Positions 25,140-36,393 are shown, numbered from the stretch's first letter. The stretch: 64,000 bases of DNA from Cladopsammia gracilis (GCA_022457155.1 JAJGOT010000507.1:200001-264000), one strand, 5' to 3'. The notes: generated by a model from the letters alone, not told the origin. Program-made: numbers and translations.

Positions 25140-25394
25140 ATGGTTCGTACTCGTCGACGAAATTCCAAATTCAACCAAAGAGATGCTTTGAAAAAAGAAA
25201 GAGAAAAGCGGTGGAGTGGACGGCCCCCCATAAGTGACCCACCTGAAAAAGCCGGAAGAAATATTCCTATCCTTCACTCAAGTCAAATGTTTCTGAATGA
25301 AAGTTATGTTATCAATCTAAAACTTTTAATCGAAGGACTGAAGACGTGCTATAGTTGCAATGAAGGTCCATTACTTTTGGAAGATATAAATTAA
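25140..25394 (+). CDS. 84-residue protein in the foldback centre, possible transposase N-terminus
   Basis: The frame starts with a well-placed ATG (ATACATCATGG) and opens with a very basic segment (RTRRRN...KKEREKRW). It later contains SSQMFLNESYVINLKLL and ends with CYSCNEGPLLLEDI. The pattern of a basic start followed by a short Cys-x2-Cys and GPL resembles the beginning of Mutator-like transposases seen in cnidarian genomes, but only the first part would be present, so this would be a truncated relic. It occupies the only unpaired section of the foldback element. The assignment is tentative; the frame could be a chance survivor. Confidence 0.4.
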   Translation: MVRTRRRNSKFNQRDALKKEREKRWSGRPPISDPPEKAGRNIPILHSSQMFLNESYVINLKLLIEGLKTCYSCNEGPLLLEDIN

Positions 25395-26274
25395 GTCTCC
25401 ATCGCGCAACAGCCTTGAAAAAATGAAAAAAATACTTGAATAATTACAATATGGAAACATTCAAATCAGGGCAAGCGTGCAAAGAGGAATTTGTCACCGA
25501 GGGTTAGTGTGAAATGAACATGCGATGTCACGCTCGTTGTACTGGATTTTCATCCCGAGGTCGCTGCTTTCGTACTTGAACTTCAACGGTTCTTTTCGGA
25601 ATGTTCCTCTGAATCAATTGGACTGAAGCTTGGAAATATTATTGTCTATATATTTAAAAACATACTGGGAAGATATCAAACATCTTCATTTGTTCATTTT
25701 GAATTTATATGCATATGCACTTGAAACTTTTAAAGAGTGAAAACATCAAGCAAAACTGCATTTGCATGGATGAAAAGCTCAATCTCTTTAGGGAGGATTC
25801 ATAATTTATGTAGAGGGAGGGGGCTACATGTATGTCGATTTCAGATTTTTCTCGTGCAATTTTTGGAAGCCCCCCTATTATTTGGTGTGTTTTTTTCCTG
25901 CCCCCCCCCCCCCCCGCCTGTCATTACATATCCCACAACCATGGGCAAAATACCATGACCCCCCCCCCCCCAACCACCACCACCATCAAAAAATACCCTG
26001 ATGAGGATAGATAGTGACAGTGTGGGTGTTAATGAGAGTGATAGTAGTGACACTGAACTTCCATCATCACCAGCTAAAAGAAGGTGTAGTACCAGAAGTG
26101 GACTGAGTGCCATAAGTTTTGCATTCTGTTGAGTCTTGTACAAGTTGGCACATTTTGAGGCCATCTAGCTTCACCACCAATTGGAATGTAAACTTTAGAA
26201 CGTAGACTCTCTCCTCGGCAGAGGCTCCCACTGGTATTCCATTAATAAAATTTTAAATAAAAATTAATAAGTGC

Positions 26275-26684
26275 GTGGGGAAAACTAGATGCCTAGGTGT
26301 CATAATTGATAATCAGTTATCCTGGCATAGCCATATTGAATCTATTTGTAAATCTTTCTGTCAGAAAGTAAATCAGTTAAAGAAGTTTACATGTAAGTAT
26401 TTAACAAAGGCCACTTTACAATCAATTTATTTTAGAATTATTTTACCTACAGTCACTTATTGTAATTTAGTTTGGGGTACCTGCTCCCCCTCTTCACTGA
26501 ATGAAATTGAACATATATGTCAGAGCAGCTAACCTTATACATAGGTTACCTGATAATGTCACTGATCAAGAAGCTTTGGCTCTAACTAGATGGGAGCCTA
26601 TTAAGTCCATGTATAAGAAGTTATTGCTGCTTATGTATAAGGTTTATAGGTCTCAGTTACCCAATAACATAATAAGCCTTTTTG

Positions 26685-26756
<72 letters not shown>

Positions 26757-27028
26757 GCCACAGTTTTAATTTCTGCAATGGCTTTAAGTTCAATCTGCCA
26801 CGTTTCAACTTACATGTATATATGGGCAGAACATCATTAAGATATAGGGGACCCCTGACTTGGAACTCTATTACTGATAGTATAAAGCAGGTCACCTCTC
26901 TAAGTATTTTTAAGTCATCTTTGAAGAAAAATCAAATGCTAATAAGTAATATTAGTTTCCTCAAGGAGGCCTGTGTTATTTCAAATAAGAATTCTGATAA
27001 TCGGAATCATAATTTTATAAATTTTTAA
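26275..27028 (+). pseudogene. CR1/L2-like reverse transcriptase C-terminal fragment
   Basis: The first frame (26275-26532) contains LGVIIDNQLSWHSHI and YCNLVWGTCS, conserved in the distal reverse-transcriptase region of CR1/L2 elements. A frame change at about 26510 continues with RAANLIHRLP...TSLRYRGPLTWNSI. An (AAT)n expansion is inserted in frame and is read as polyasparagine. It lacks the catalytic YxDD part. A dead fragment lying inside the 1.85-kb insert. Confidence 0.75.
26687..26757 (+). repeat. (AAT)n microsatellite
   Basis: About 23 AAT units inside the reverse-transcriptase remnant. Confidence 0.95.
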
Positions 27029-27787
27029 TGTTTTTATGGACTCATTAACTGTATGCATTCAATTTTATAACTTTGTAATTAGTAGAATGTTTAGATAGTA
27101 TAGCAGGTCCACATCAGCTTAGCTGCCTTATTCATAACCTGCTTTACCAAATAAACTATGTATGTAATGTGTATGACGATGGGAAGAGAGAACAGGGCGG
27201 TCTCCCTCCTCTCTTTTCCTGTCCAATCATCCCCTACATGCTTCCTTTTCCCCTCTCTCCAGCCTCCTAGTGACACAAAGAGACCTCTGTGGAGGAGAGA
27301 GGAACATGGAATTACAAGTAAATGTTCTGAGAAAGCAAGCATTAGTAGGTGTTTATTTATATTAATTGACATGGACTGCCATTTATATTCTCCAGCTACA
27401 GCTACCTGTATACTAAAACTTCATTTACAGATTCTCCTGCTAAATATGAGTAAACTGATGGTGGCGGTTTATACTGAATCTTTTTTGATGCCCCCCCCCC
27501 CCCCCCCCCTTATACCTTCTTTCACATTGGAAGAAATTTTCGACAACCCCCCCCCCCCCCTCCCTAAAACCAAACAGGGAAAAATTATGGCCCTCCCTAA
27601 AAATCGACATAGCCCCCCTCTACATAAATTATGAACCCTCCCTTATTGCCGAGGAGTTAGTCAGAGCTATTTGCAGGGAGTAATATTTTAAGTCCAAGGA
27701 AACTTTCTGCGGAAATCTAATGATAATTTGTGAGACCTACGAAATGTTTTGAACGCTTATATTTCAAACATGAAAAACACATGTTAA

Positions 27788-28374
27788 CCCTCGGACGTAC
27801 AAGGGGAGGGGGGTTCTCCGATATTTTCAAAGCCATTTACGATTAGCACATGCCGTTTTCAGTAGCTTTTCATTTATTCTTGAGACACATTTTGGTAAAG
27901 TTTGGCGACAACCTGTTGCTATGGTAACGAGATATGACGTCATAAGTAACATGTGGTCAAGCCATTTTTGAATAAAAATGCGTTTTTCACCTTTTTCAGT
28001 GAAAAAACATAAAATGCTGCCAAAAGCATCAAAATGTTTAATTGTACATGTATGTTATTTTGCAACTCTAGCAAACAATAATATTAATTTTGCAATTTCC
28101 ACATTTTCCCAATAAATTTGAATTTTTAGTAAAATCCAAGATGGCGGCCGTCTTGGCGACCATTTTGGATGACGACACGGACCCCCAGCAGCATTACAAC
28201 CCATAATATTTACCTTATCTTGTAGCGCACATCGCGGGAGCCTATCTATTAGATGTAAAATATTTCCGAAATATTGCAACATCGCAAAAACCCAAGGGGT
28301 GGTTGCACCCCCCTCCCCCCTCCCCCCCCCCTTGTACCACGGTGGGGGTATAAGTTTGCGTGTACATCCAAGGG
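27788..28374. mobile_element. 587-bp piggyBac-type MITE, TTAA duplication
   Basis: Ends CCCTCGGACGTACA and TGTACATCCAAGGG are imperfect inverted repeats, flanked by TTAA at 27784-27787 and 28375-28378. The opposite foldback arm has the empty site with a single TTAA at 24600-24603. A CCC terminus plus TTAA target is diagnostic of piggyBac-type transposition. Non-coding. Confidence 0.9.
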
Positions 28375-28718
28375 TTAAAAAATGTTTTTGCGATTTATTC
28401 AAAATTGAACAGTTTAATTTGTTTGAAATTTTCCCATTTTGTGTGCAACGATGTGTAGATTATAGCGCATTTATGCGCTTGTCGCAGGTAGCCCAAAATC
28501 AAAAGATATTTAGGAAAAACTGTTTTTCGCCATATTTGTTTACCGTTGCTATGTAAATGCTGATTAGCATAAAAAGAGCATCTTCCAAAACTTTCATCCA
28601 AGCCTACATGTAATATCTGGTATGAAATTCAGATTCATTGACCTAAAGTAAGATTATGTATAAGCGCATTCAAAAAGGGAAGTGGGACCCTTAAAAAACT
28701 ACTTCAAGCCACCTTAAT

Positions 28719-30186
28719 ATGCTAAATTTCTGTAATCAGTTTATATTGAATTATCACATATTACCCTAACCAAGTTTCAACAAAATTGGTGGAACAGAAT
28801 TGCAGAGGTATTGAGGCCATCTAAATTCAGCTTTGAAATTCTCTTGAAATTTTCTATACATGATGTCCCTCGACAAAATAAGTCACAAAGCCAAATTTGT
28901 GGAAGAAGCCTTCCCAATTTTTGCTAAATCTGAGTGCCAAGCTAGTATTTCCAAATGGCAAATAGTTGTAATGTATTTACCAGTCCCAGAAACATTGTAA
29001 AATGCTTCAACACCGACTCAAATCTCTAAAGTTGTGTTCTTTCAACAATTTTCAAAACTTATCCAGCAGTTTTGTGTCAGACTCCTTCCACATGAATTTC
29101 AAGGTACTGCATTTGTTACATCGATGTTTGCTGCTAAGCAGTGCTTTGAATTCGAGAAATAGTTATTAAGATTATAAGCTACTCCGATACTGAAATCAGA
29201 CGAAGCCAACAAGCAGTTTTATTTTATTTTTGACTATAATGAAATGAGCTTATGTGGCAGTTACAGTATTCTAAGAATTCACACACTAATAAGGGGCGTA
29301 ATAGTGATATGCATGCCAGTGACCCCAGAAGTGGAAAGAAAATAGGTTCAGATCAAAATTCAATGGATAAGTCACATAACCCATCTTCCCTCCCCTCCTG
29401 CGGTCACTTTCAACATCACATTCAATATCCCCTGAAAGTTGTCATGTTAGTCAGAATGCTCTCCATTCGTTAGAGTATTCAGGTATATTGGGGGGTTTTC
29501 ACTTACATCATTATGATATCAAAATTCAGAAGCATTAAACAACAGATTCCAATTCCAAAATGTTTATGGAATTTTAGAGAGTTTAAAACTACACATCTGC
29601 ACCAAATTTTCAAGCATAAGAGCATTTCATTCAAGAGTTATAGGCAAATGAGTATTAGACATTTTTAGTAAGAAATGTATGGAGCAGCCATCTTGGTGCC
29701 AAACTTAGGGGCACTAACATGGTGGCCAACATTCAAAGTCTTAATTACGCTAAAAACCTCATCACAAAATATTGTATTCACAGTGACTATAAGTTCTATT
29801 AAATCAGCTTAGTTTATAAGTATCTATAATATGCAAAAAATAACTTTCAACTGGTTCAATTTTGTTTATTTTCACAACTAATTTGAATTAATAGCATGAC
29901 GAATTGCGTGACAAATTAATTTAAAACCTTTACAAATCAGAAGCATAACATTGTTGAAGCCTGAAACTTTTTGTGAAAGATTATACCACTGGTATCCACA
30001 TACCATGCCAGAAACAGTTTTGTAGGATGTACAAGATAATTTAAATTTTTGAATTTTTATGACGTCAAGTGCAAACCAAGAATTAAATCGAGTGGCATAA
30101 AGTTGTAGCCAGCCCATAGGCACACTGACCACCAGAGGCAAAAGAATCAAGCTGGGTTTTGGCCAGTAGCATTGAAAATTTCACAT
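28719..30186. other. No gene seen
   Basis: AT-rich intergenic DNA; short frames without domains. Confidence 0.45.
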
Positions 30187-30390
30187 CAGTGTTCTCCTCA
30201 GCCCTTTCAAGCCAGCAGGGCCCCCTGGCTTGATTTTTGAAAAATTGAAAGCCCCCAGGCTTAAAAAAAGATACAATGTACCACCATGTTTAAAGATATT
30301 TTGGACTTCCGCAAAAGTTCATATTCACTCAACCATTTGATGCAAGTCAGAATATCCCCTGGCATTCCCAAAATCCTGGGGAGAACCCTG
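30187..30390. mobile_element. 204-bp MITE with CAGTGTTCTCC ends and 5-bp duplication
   Basis: Left end CAGTGTTCTCCTCAG and right end CTGGGGAGAACCCTG are inverted repeats (13 of 15). CACAT flanks both sides (30182-30186 and 30391-30395). Like the 21.56-kb element it pairs CAG/CTG termini with a 5-bp target duplication. Confidence 0.8.
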
Positions 30391-31236
30391 CACATTAATT
30401 AATTGCAACGAGGCGAGCTAATGATATTCACATCCCAAAGGTCCACCTGGAAGTTGCCAAAATATCTTTTTATTATACTGGAGCCACTGAATTCAACAAT
30501 CTACCTTTTCATATTAAGTCTAAGAAATTTTTATTGAGTTCTTAGAAGATTTCAAACACATTTTTCTTAATACTGAATGTTAACATTATCTGGAAATATG
30601 TCACGATGTAAATACTTTTTAAGGACTTTTGGGGACTTTTTATTCTAGTATTTTAAAATAATTTTATACATTTTAGGGACTTTTTATTCTAGCATTATTG
30701 TACTTTAGTAATTAACAGGACCCCCTTTGATACCCGTGTTTTTACACTGACGGGGTTATCCTGTATAAATATTGTTATTATGTTATTATTACATGAAGTG
30801 AAATTTCATTATGGTAACCATTTTTTTGGGTCATCTGAAAATAGGTGTTTAAGAATTATTTTGATGGGAAAATAAGTCCCTTTAAGTGGCAGGAACATAT
30901 TTTAACAAGCGACACAAGTTGGGCATGTTAGACAAGGACCTACAATTGGCATCAAAATTAGTCGAGACACTTTGTTCAAAACGACTTCATCTCCACCCGC
31001 TATATAATGTTGTACCGGTGATCAGATAGTCTGCCAGGGCAACAATGCATGTAAATGCAACTTACTAGGGCTAACGCTCAGTACAGGGAAATATATGGGT
31101 TGACTTTAGCACTATAATTTACACACAGAGTTAATTCTCTGATTCCTTATTTGTATCACCAGTGCTACGTGGCTCAACATTTATTTGTACCCTTCACATT
31201 CTCATTGCCACGAATTACCACCATATTACCCACGAT
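30391..31236. other. No gene seen
   Basis: Includes a partial local duplication of GGGACTTTTTATTCTAG near 30630-30690. No gene. Confidence 0.45.
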
Positions 31237-31239
31237 CTG

Positions 31240-31480
31240 CTCCCGTACGGCCTCATGGCTCAAGCGGTAGAGGGACGGAAGATCTAATCTGGAGGTCGTG
31301 GGTTCGAATCCCATGACGTCACAAATACATTTTTGGCTGCACTCAAAATGTTGCAAATTTCAGGCCCCGGTGGGAGTCTTCAAACCGCTAAAAATAGTGG
31401 ATCCTCTTCGCACTAAGGAGGAAAATGACTGAAAATGAAATAAAGGCGATATAAACACCATAAAACCCTGAAACAAAACG
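31240..31480 (+). mobile_element. tRNA-derived SINE-like repeat
   Basis: The head carries an A-box-like TGGCTCAAGCGGTAGAG and a perfect B box GGGTTCGAATCCC (about 31301-31313), followed by a non-tRNA body. The anticodon arm and acceptor stem do not fold cleanly, so it is a SINE head rather than a functional tRNA gene. Confidence 0.65.
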
Positions 31481-31584
31481 GTTGTGAAGTTTCACTTCAT
31501 GTGGACTTTAAGTACTGTAATATTGTCAGACAGCCATTACAGCTGATTCATGCCCCACAGAAAGCAAAGTGACTATCTAATCTC

Positions 31585-31750
31585 CATGTGGCTTGGTAGC
31601 TCAGTGGATAGAGCATTGCACCAGTATCGCAAGGTCATGGGTTTTATTTCCCGTTCAAGCCTTAATTTTTTTCAGGTTGCTTTTTCAACTGCTCAGTTTA
31701 ATAAGTTGATAGCATACTGCGAGGATCAAATTTCACTCAAGAAAGTAAAG
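31585..31750 (+). mobile_element. tRNA-derived SINE-like repeat, degenerate B box
   Basis: A box GGTAGCTCAGTGGATAGAGC is excellent. The B-box position reads GGGTTTTATTTCCC, a decayed form of GGGTTCGAATCCC. The body after CCCGTTCAAGCC is not tRNA. Confidence 0.65.
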
Positions 31751-32032
31751 CGTTAAAAGTAGGCAAAATTGTTAGAAGTTTTCCAACAATTAAGAACAAA
31801 AATGATAAAGTCATTACAATCAAAGATCCAGCTTCTATCAATTCAAAACCATTATATACTTGTTGGAAATTTCTATCAGCAGGCCAGGCGAGACAGACTC
31901 TATTATTATTTGTTTCAGTTGCTTATTAATTTGTTTTTTATATGAGCTCAGAAGTATGGATTTGAGAGTGCATTAAGGTGTGCAAAGTGTAATGGGTAGG
32001 GACAAAGGTGTCTCCACTATGTAGCATTTACA

Positions 32033-32830
32033 TGCATGAGCTGTCTCCACTATGTAGCATTTTACATGCATAAGCTGTCTCTATTGTGTGGCATTTGTTA
32101 TGCATAAGCTGTCTCTACTGTGTGGCATTTACATGCATAAGCTGTCTCTACTGCGTGGCATTTGTTATGCATAAGCTGTCTCTACTGTGTGGCATTTGTT
32201 GTGCATAAGCTGTCTCTACTGTGTTGCATTTACATGCATAAGCTGTCTCTACTGTGTGGCATTTGTTATGCATAAGCTGTCTCTACTGTGGCATTTGTTA
32301 TGCATAAGCTGTCTTTACTGTGTGGTATTTACATGCATAAGCTGTCTCTACTGTGTGGCATTTGCTATTCATAAGCTGTCTCTACTGTGTGGCATTTACA
32401 TGCATAAACTGTCTCCACTGTGTGGCATTTGTTATGCATAAGCTGTCTCTACTGTGTGACATTTGTTATGCATAAGCTGTCTCTACTGTGTGGCATTTGT
32501 TATGCATAAGCTGTCTCCACTGTGTGGCATTTACATGCATAAGCTGTCTCTACTCTGTGGCATTTGTTATGCATAAGCTGTCTCCACTGCATGGTATTTG
32601 TATGGCAATTACATGCATAAGGTGTCTCCACTGGCATTAGGTGTCTCTTTGGCACTTGCATGTATAAGCTGTCCTCACTATGTGGCATTAACATGTATGA
32701 GCTGTCCCCGCTGTATGGCATATGCATGCATGAGCTGTCTCTGCTGTATGGCATACATGTATATGCATGCATGCATGAGCTGTCTCCACTGTGTGGCATT
32801 TGTGTGTATGAGCTGTCTCAACTTTCCCTT
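32033..32830. repeat. 33-34-bp minisatellite, about two dozen copies
   Basis: Unit TGCATAAGCTGTCTCTACTG + TGTGGCATTTGTTA, with a shorter alternate ending in CATTTACA. Copies become more diverged towards 32830. Frames reading through it on both strands are spurious. Confidence 0.9.
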
Positions 32831-33126
32831 CCTTTCATTTAATGCATATCCATCAGCGAAATAGGGAGTTTTTATAATAGTGCCAATGTGTTGGTAATAG
32901 TTGCAAGAACAGGCTGTCAAACATTTAAGATGCGGTATTTTCTCTGTAGCACCCAAAGGAACATTTTTAAAACTGTATGTAAATTGACGTAAAAAAAGAT
33001 TGTGGACACGTTAGGTATTTTAATACAGTTTCATTTTTCTAAGCCTTTTATTCCAAATGCAACTCCTCACATTTTAGTGTGTTGCTAATTTAATTTTTAA
33101 CCAGTTAATTATAAAGTGTTTCTAAA

Positions 33127-33146
33127 TAACGTTTTTGTTATTTCAG
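33127..33146 (+). promoter_or_regulatory. Candidate splice acceptor of zinc-finger gene 2
   Basis: GTTTTTGTTATTTCAG ends at 33146, just upstream of sequence conserved with the other zinc-finger gene (GCAAGAACTGTGGCAAAT). This suggests that the finger exon is spliced to an upstream exon not identified here. Confidence 0.45.
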
Positions 33147-33283
33147 ATTAAAGAGGCGACTTTAAATTGCAAGAACTGTGGCAAATGTATGAATCGTGGA
33201 GGTGACAAAAGACATCAAGGTAGTCAAACCTTTAATTGCAGCCTTGAGATACAAATAAGGCAGTTAGTCTGAAGTTGCACAAG

Positions 33284-34810
33284 ATGACATACAGCGGAGA
33301 GAAATCTTTCGAATGCCTTCACTGCGGCAAGTATTATAGTCGAGTAAAAGGCCAAAACCAACATGAACGAATGAACAACGGAAAGAAACCGTTTAAATGT
33401 GATCAGTGTGGCAAATGGTGTAGTGAGGCAAAAACACGTAAGCAACATAAACGAACACACAGTGGAGAAAACCCTTTTGAATGCAACCAGTGTGTGAAAG
33501 GTTTCAGTCAAGCAGCTAATCTAACAAAACACGAACGAGCACACAGAGGAGAGAAACCTTTTGAATGTGACCAGTGTGGGAAATCTTTTATTCAAGCAGG
33601 AAATCTAAAGCAAAACAAACGAACACACAGTGGAGAGAAACCTTTTGAATGCGACCAGTGTGGCAAATGTTTTAATTTCGCAGGACGTCTAAAGGAACAC
33701 AAACGAACACACAGTGGAGATAAACCTTTTGAATGCGGCCAGTGTGGCAAATGTTTTTCTCAAGTACGAGGTTTAAAGCAACACAAGCAAAAACACAGTG
33801 GAGAGAAACCTTTTGAATGCCAGCAGTGTGGCAAGTGTTTTAGTCAATCAGGAAGTCTAACTCGACATAAAAGAAAACACAACGGAGAGAAACCGTTTCA
33901 ATGTGACCAATGTGGCAAATGTTTTACTGAAAAAGGAAATCTAAAGCGACACAAACGAACACACAGTGGAGAGAAACCTTTTGAATGTGACCAGTGTGGT
34001 AAATGTTTTTCTCTAGAAGGACATCTAAAGCGACATAAACGAACACACAGTGGAGAGAAACCTTATGAATGTGACCAGTGTAGCAAATGTTTTACTCGAG
34101 CAGGAGTTCTAAAGCAACACAAACAAACACACAGTGGAGAGAAATCTTTTGAATGTGACCAGTGTGGCAAACGTTTTTGTCAAGCAGTTAATCTAAAGCG
34201 TCACAAACGAACGCACAGTGGAGAGAAATCTTTTGAATGTGACCAGTGTGGCAAATGTTTTAATGTAGCAGGAAATCTAAAGCGACACAAACGAACACAC
34301 AGTGGAGAGAAACCTTACGAATGTGACCAGTGTGGCAAATGTTTTAATGTAGCAGGACATCTAAAGCGACACAAACGAACACACAGTGGAGAGAAACCTT
34401 ATGAATGTGACCAGTGTGGCAAATGTTTTGCTCTAGAAGTAACTTTAAAGCAACACAAACGAACACACAGTGGAGAGAAACCTTTTGGATGTGACCAGTG
34501 TGGCAAGTGTTTTACTGTAGCAGGAAATCTAACGCAACACAAACGAACACACAGTGGAGAGAAACCTTTTGAATGTGACCAGTGTGGCAAGTGTTTTACT
34601 GTAGCAGGGAATCTAACGCAGCACAAACGAACACACAGTGGAGAGAAACCTTTTGAATGCGACCAGTGTGGGAAATATTTTAGTCGTGCTGGCAGTCTAA
34701 AGAGTCACATAACAAGACACTGGAAAGAGATGTTCGCCTTTGAGCAACCTGATAATGTTTTTAGTATCAGTGAACTCTTAACCAACATTACACAAATCAA
34801 AAAGGAGTGA
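33284..34810 (+). CDS. C2H2 zinc-finger protein, 17 fingers
   Basis: A predicted nuclear DNA-binding protein consisting almost entirely of 17 tandem C2H2 fingers with HSGEKPFECDQCGKCF-type linkers. It ends in a tail of about 29 residues (FEQPDNVFSISELLTNI) shared with the interrupted paralogue at 6.3-9.2 kb. The ATG at 33284 is the first in the finger frame. An upstream ATG at 33189, homologous to the start used by the paralogue, is out of frame and meets a stop, so the N-terminus differs or is supplied by splicing. Finger 1 ends in N rather than H, finger 2 lacks the core aromatic and leucine, and finger 4 has QNK in place of the first His, so these three may not bind zinc. Fingers 12-16 are nearly identical, indicating recent internal duplication. 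The DNA target is unknown and no KRAB or other effector domain is visible. Confidence 0.9.
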   Translation: MTYSGEKSFECLHCGKYYSRVKGQNQHERMNNGKKPFKCDQCGKWCSEAKTRKQHKRTHSGENPFECNQCVKGFSQAANLTKHERAHRGEKPFECDQCGKSFIQAGNLKQNKRTHSGEKPFECDQCGKCFNFAGRLKEHKRTHSGDKPFECGQCGKCFSQVRGLKQHKQKHSGEKPFECQQCGKCFSQSGSLTRHKRKHNGEKPFQCDQCGKCFTEKGNLKRHKRTHSGEKPFECDQCGKCFSLEGHLKRHKRTHSGEKPYECDQCSKCFTRAGVLKQHKQTHSGEKSFECDQCGKRFCQAVNLKRHKRTHSGEKSFECDQCGKCFNVAGNLKRHKRTHSGEKPYECDQCGKCFNVAGHLKRHKRTHSGEKPYECDQCGKCFALEVTLKQHKRTHSGEKPFGCDQCGKCFTVAGNLTQHKRTHSGEKPFECDQCGKCFTVAGNLTQHKRTHSGEKPFECDQCGKYFSRAGSLKSHITRHWKEMFAFEQPDNVFSISELLTNITQIKKE

Positions 34811-35326
34811 ACAGTGTCCCGTTTTTGGTTGGATTGGCAACTGATCACCAATGAACAAATCGTTTGACTGTAAATTAACGACATTAGCAGCTTGAAAGTA
34901 AATCCATTTACACAATCCAAACTTTAGGAGCATTGAAGGGACACTGTCACGCCGTAATAACGAAATAGTGTTAACTTAATTTCCACGTTTTAATGCAAAT
35001 GCCACCAAACATGCAACTAAATTGAATACAAAGATTATATAAAGCAAAACAGAAGTAGTAGTTTGGATAAAAAGTATCGGATTGCACGGATGGAAGTGGA
35101 TTACCGTTCATCAAATCTGATTTTTTGACCGCCTGTCAAGAAATCAAAATTATCATTCTTGTGGAATTTTGACCTTTTGTAGTTTTCCATTATTTTGTCT
35201 GTATGGTTCATACTTCATATATGGTTCATATTTGTGTCTTTATGGTTGATACGTCTTTGCTTTCATCAGTTTTGGCGTTTTTTTTCTTTCTGTTTCAAGA
35301 TAATAAAGCAAGCTCAAACAAATGGT
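34811..35326. other. 3' flank of zinc-finger gene 2
   Basis: 34830-34930 is homologous to 9590-9715 behind zinc-finger gene 1. No further gene. Confidence 0.6.
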
Positions 35327-35675
35327 CGGGGGTGCTCATCGGAAATTTTCGAAAAACACATTAAAAGGAACCAGAATCTCGTTTGATGGGCGTGGCTTAA
35401 ACGGATTTTTACTTATGAGGTACAAATTAAAAGAAACATGAACTGACATTTTGACAATTTTTATTGATGAGTCATGAATGAGACAAGAATAATAAACAGT
35501 TGAGTGACAAACAGTTCCTGTCATTTTTTTCAGCTCAATGCCCTAAAAGGCACCGCGATAATTGTAACCGTAGTCACTTTAGATTTTATCGCCCTAAGCG
35601 GTGCTAATCTACAAATTTTGATCCCTAAACGGTACGACGAGCACCCCGTCATTATTATGTGGAAGTCCCCCATCA
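35327..35675 (+). repeat. Dispersed repeat with GGGGGTGCTC start (copy 1)
   Basis: Matches the minus strand of 48300-48556 across GGTGCTC..GGAAATTT, GGGCGTGGCTYAAA, CTCAATGCCCTAAAAGG and ends. Its own edges carry GGGTGCTC and GAGCACCC in inverted orientation. Non-coding. Confidence 0.65.
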
Positions 35676-35676
35676 A

Positions 35677-36216
35677 GATGCAAGTAGAACAAGAAGGACT
35701 GGACCAAGTCCCAAACTACTATAATTATGGGATGCAGACAATCCCATGTGCTTTCTTTTGGATTCGCTGTACATGTGCAGTCAAGAAATACTGATAAAAC
35801 AAAGCCTAGTGGAGTATAAACAAACACATGCGCAAGCCACCACTGATTGTTTTCATTGTTTCTAGGTGCTTCATGGATACTCGCGAAGAGCAGTTTTTTT
35901 TTATTATGACTTCTCGGCGAGGGAAGGGGGAAGAGGAGGGGAGTGGGTGCTCGAAACGAAGACACCGTCTCTTCGCAAGTATCCACAAAACAATAACAAA
36001 CAAAACCAATCTTTATCTCGTTCCGACACTATTCTTCAGTATGGCTTATGAATGTGTTTGTTTATATTCCACTAGGCTTTGTTTTATCAATATTTCTCGA
36101 TTGCACATGCGCAGCGAATCCAAAAGAAAAGCACATGGGGTAGTCTGCATCCCATAATTATAGTAGTTTGGGACTTGGTCCAGTCCTTCTTGTTCTACTT
36201 GCATCTTGATGTTGCT
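35677..36216. repeat. Foldback element
   Basis: Arms at about 35677-35890 and 36000-36216 are reverse complements (e.g. CAAGAAGGACTGGACCAAGT against ACTTGGTCCAGTCCTTCTTG), with a purine-rich centre. Confidence 0.8.
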
Positions 36217-36393
36217 ACTTGATGTTGAACGCCATATTTATTTAAACTGTAGACTATGTTTTATACAATTTGGTACACAATTGTACCCCCACAATAAACT
36301 TTCTTCACGCTGTCGCACCAGGTTCATGAGGGAGCTTTAGCAAACACGACGGCAATGGCAACAAGAGTGGCACAAAATAATAGGTTTATGAGC

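Larger units (their letters stand above)
25792..27642. mobile_element. 1.85-kb insertion with GGGAGG ends and TTA target (Harbinger-like)
   Basis: Ends are inverted repeats of about 30 bp (GGGAGGATTCATAATTTATG and ...CATAAATTATGAACCCTCCC) and TTA flanks both sides. The left foldback arm has the uninterrupted target (CTTTATTGCC inverted). It carries C-rich tracts, a CR1/L2-like fragment and AAT repeats. Confidence 0.85.
24252..28718. mobile_element. Large foldback transposon with ~850-bp arms, containing nested insertions
   Basis: Left arm 24252-25112. The right arm is its reverse complement but split into three blocks (25428-25790, 27643-27787, 28379-28718) by two later insertions. Ends are ATTAAGGTGGCTYGAAGTAG. 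The unpaired centre (about 25113-25427) holds one short reading frame. Removing the two inserts restores collinear arms of about 860 and 848 bp. A non-autonomous or decayed DNA transposon; the superfamily is uncertain. Confidence 0.9.

Noticed and set aside
25841..26164. 107-codon minus-strand frame in C-rich DNA
   Set aside because: It is generated by poly-C/G runs and shows no domain.
26653..26895. Poly-leucine minus-strand frame
   Set aside because: It is the antisense reading of the AAT microsatellite.
31240..31320. Functional tRNA gene
   Set aside because: A and B boxes are good but the anticodon arm and acceptor stem do not pair properly, and a SINE-like body follows.
32033..32830. 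CRISPR-like or coding repeat array
   Set aside because: Head-to-tail 33-34-bp units without spacers; reading frames on both strands are by-products of the repeat.
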